Below are positions 5,797-6,618 of a stretch of 6,618 nucleotides of DNA, one piece after another. Numbering within the stretch: position 1 is the first letter of the stretch; the number at the start of each line of letters is the position of its first letter. Position numbers and translations under genes: made by a program. The notes below the pieces were generated by a model, which saw only the letters and a list, made by a program, of their open reading frames with translations, ran no database searches and was not told the origin of the DNA. Where the stretch lies: NCBI GenBank assembly GCA_947305445.1, contig CAMZDU010000057.1:1-6618 (forward strand), read 5' to 3'. This DNA is from an uncultured Selenomonadales bacterium. Its GTDB lineage: Bacteria; Bacillota; Negativicutes; Selenomonadales; Selenomonadaceae.

Positions 5797-6618
5797 TCCA
5801 CCGTCACCGACTTTGCCAAATTGCGCGGCTTGTCGACATCGCAACCGCGAGTTATCGCCGCATAATAAGCCAGAAGTTGCAACGGCACGACCGTCAACAA
5901 TGGGATTAAAAGTTCGTCGGTGTCGGGCACAAAGATTACGTGGTCGAGGTATTTTTCAAGCTCGGTATCGCCCTGCGCGGCAATGCCGATAACAACCGCG
6001 TCGCGGGCTTTGACTTCCTTTATGTTGGATAAAGTTTTTTCGTAGACACTTTTTTGCGTGGCGAGCGCGATAACCGGAACGCCTTCGACGATTAAAGCAA
6101 GCGTGCCGTGTTTGAGTTCGCCGGACGCGTAAGCCTCCGCGTGAATGTAGGAAATTTCTTTAAGCTTTAGCGCACCTTCCAGCGCAACATCATAGTCGAG
6201 ACTGCGCCCGATATAAAATACGTCCTCGTTGAAGCCGTACTGCCTGGCGAAAGTTTTAATCGGCTCCACGTCCGAGAGCGTCTCGCTGATTTGTGTGGGA
6301 ATTTTTTTCAACAGACAGATAAGCTTGCGGATTTTTTCGTCGGACAGCGTGCCGCAAATCTGCGCCATATACAGCGCGAGCATGAACATCAAAATCAGCT
6401 GTGTGGTATAAGCTTTGGTCGAGGCGACGGCAATTTCCGGCCCCGCCCACGTGTGAATCACTTGATGAGCTTCGCGGGCAATCGACGAGCCGACGACGTT
6501 TGTTATCGCCAAAGTCTTCGCGCCGCGACGTTTGGACTCCTTCAGCGCGGCAAGAGTGTCGGAAGTTTCGCCGGACTGACTGACGACTATAACAAGCGTC
6601 TTGTCGTCAACAATCGGG
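5793..6618 (-). CDS. glmS: Glutamine-fructose-6-phosphate aminotransferase, C-terminal isomerase part
   Basis: Makes glucosamine-6-phosphate from fructose-6-phosphate and glutamine, the first step toward UDP-GlcNAc for peptidoglycan and other envelope polymers. The window holds the last 274 of about 600 residues. The N-terminal glutaminase domain and the start lie beyond base 6618. Visible are the first sugar-isomerase (SIS) domain from VSQSGETSDT (12-21) through NVVGSS and STKAYT (66-71), and the second SIS domain with GRSLDYDVALEGALKLKE. The conserved EGALKLKEISYIHAEAY begins at 147, and GELKHG follows with the His that opens the sugar ring in E. coli (His504). The C-terminal PRNLAKSVTVE (264-274) carries the equivalent of E. 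coli Lys603. No gap or frameshift is seen. It heads the overlapping run with the methyltransferase, endonuclease and tagA. Any glmS ribozyme or promoter would lie outside the window. Confidence 0.97.
   Translation of the reverse strand, partial: PIVDDKTLVIVVSQSGETSDTLAALKESKRRGAKTLAITNVVGSSIAREAHQVIHTWAGPEIAVASTKAYTTQLILMFMLALYMAQICGTLSDEKIRKLICLLKKIPTQISETLSDVEPIKTFARQYGFNEDVFYIGRSLDYDVALEGALKLKEISYIHAEAYASGELKHGTLALIVEGVPVIALATQKSVYEKTLSNIKEVKARDAVVIGIAAQGDTELEKYLDHVIFVPDTDELLIPLLTVVPLQLLAYYAAITRGCDVDKPRNLAKSVTVE
5804..5808 (-). promoter_or_regulatory. Ribosome binding site for the methyltransferase within the end of glmS
   Basis: GGTGA lies 7 bases before GTG 5796 and sits inside the last codons of glmS. 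The start codon shares bases with the glmS TGA (GTGA). Translation of the methyltransferase is therefore probably coupled to glmS. Confidence 0.5.

Noticed and set aside
5797..5844. Longer methyltransferase starting at TTG 5844
   Set aside because: This stretch encodes the conserved glmS C-terminus (PRNLAKSVTVE), and the methyltransferase family starts near GTG 5796.

Overview
The window reads as a bacterial chromosome segment that is almost entirely coding. Seven of the eight genes lie on the minus strand. The mix of genes suggests a Firmicutes-related bacterium that makes phosphatidylethanolamine, and a Negativicutes-like (diderm Firmicute) organism would fit. The pointers are strong GGAG-type ribosome sites, GTG and TTG starts, a Bacillus-like chorismate synthase, the short form of phosphatidylserine decarboxylase, a TagA/WecG glycosyltransferase and a DpnII-type restriction system. 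This placement is inference, since no rRNA or other taxonomic marker is present.

Layout in minus-strand transcription order, from right to left. The C-terminal half of glmS (6618-5793) overlaps by 4 bases a DpnA-like GATC adenine methyltransferase (5796-5023). That gene overlaps by 20 bases a DpnII/MboI-type GATC endonuclease (5042-4188), which overlaps by 8 bases a TagA/WecG/CpsF glycosyltransferase (4195-3464). These four genes are chained by overlaps with no room for internal promoters or terminators between them, so the restriction-modification pair sits inside a housekeeping envelope operon. After a gap of about 180 bases with a good promoter candidate come psd (3286-2660) and pssA (2649-1945), the two steps that turn CDP-diacylglycerol into phosphatidylserine and then phosphatidylethanolamine.

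The only plus-strand gene (1462-1911) encodes a small membrane-anchored protein of unknown function and converges on pssA. It is divergent from a small acidic protein of unknown function (1367-984), with a shared promoter region between them. A terminator-like hairpin then directly abuts the ribosome site of aroC (907 to beyond base 1), chorismate synthase of the shikimate pathway, whose C-terminus is cut off by the window edge.

Functionally, glmS (glucosamine-6-phosphate for UDP-GlcNAc), tagA (transfer of an N-acetylmannosamine-type sugar to an undecaprenyl-linked GlcNAc) and psd/pssA (phospholipids) all supply the cell envelope. The restriction-modification pair is the foreign-looking element. 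It is lower in GC in sampled rows, and GATC is rare in the window (7 sites by hand count, about 26 expected), with four of the seven sites inside the two R-M genes. No alpha-class Dam-like partner (DpnM) is present here, although classical DpnII loci carry one. No stretch longer than about 180 bases lacks a gene, and no tRNA, rRNA, CRISPR array or insertion sequence was seen.
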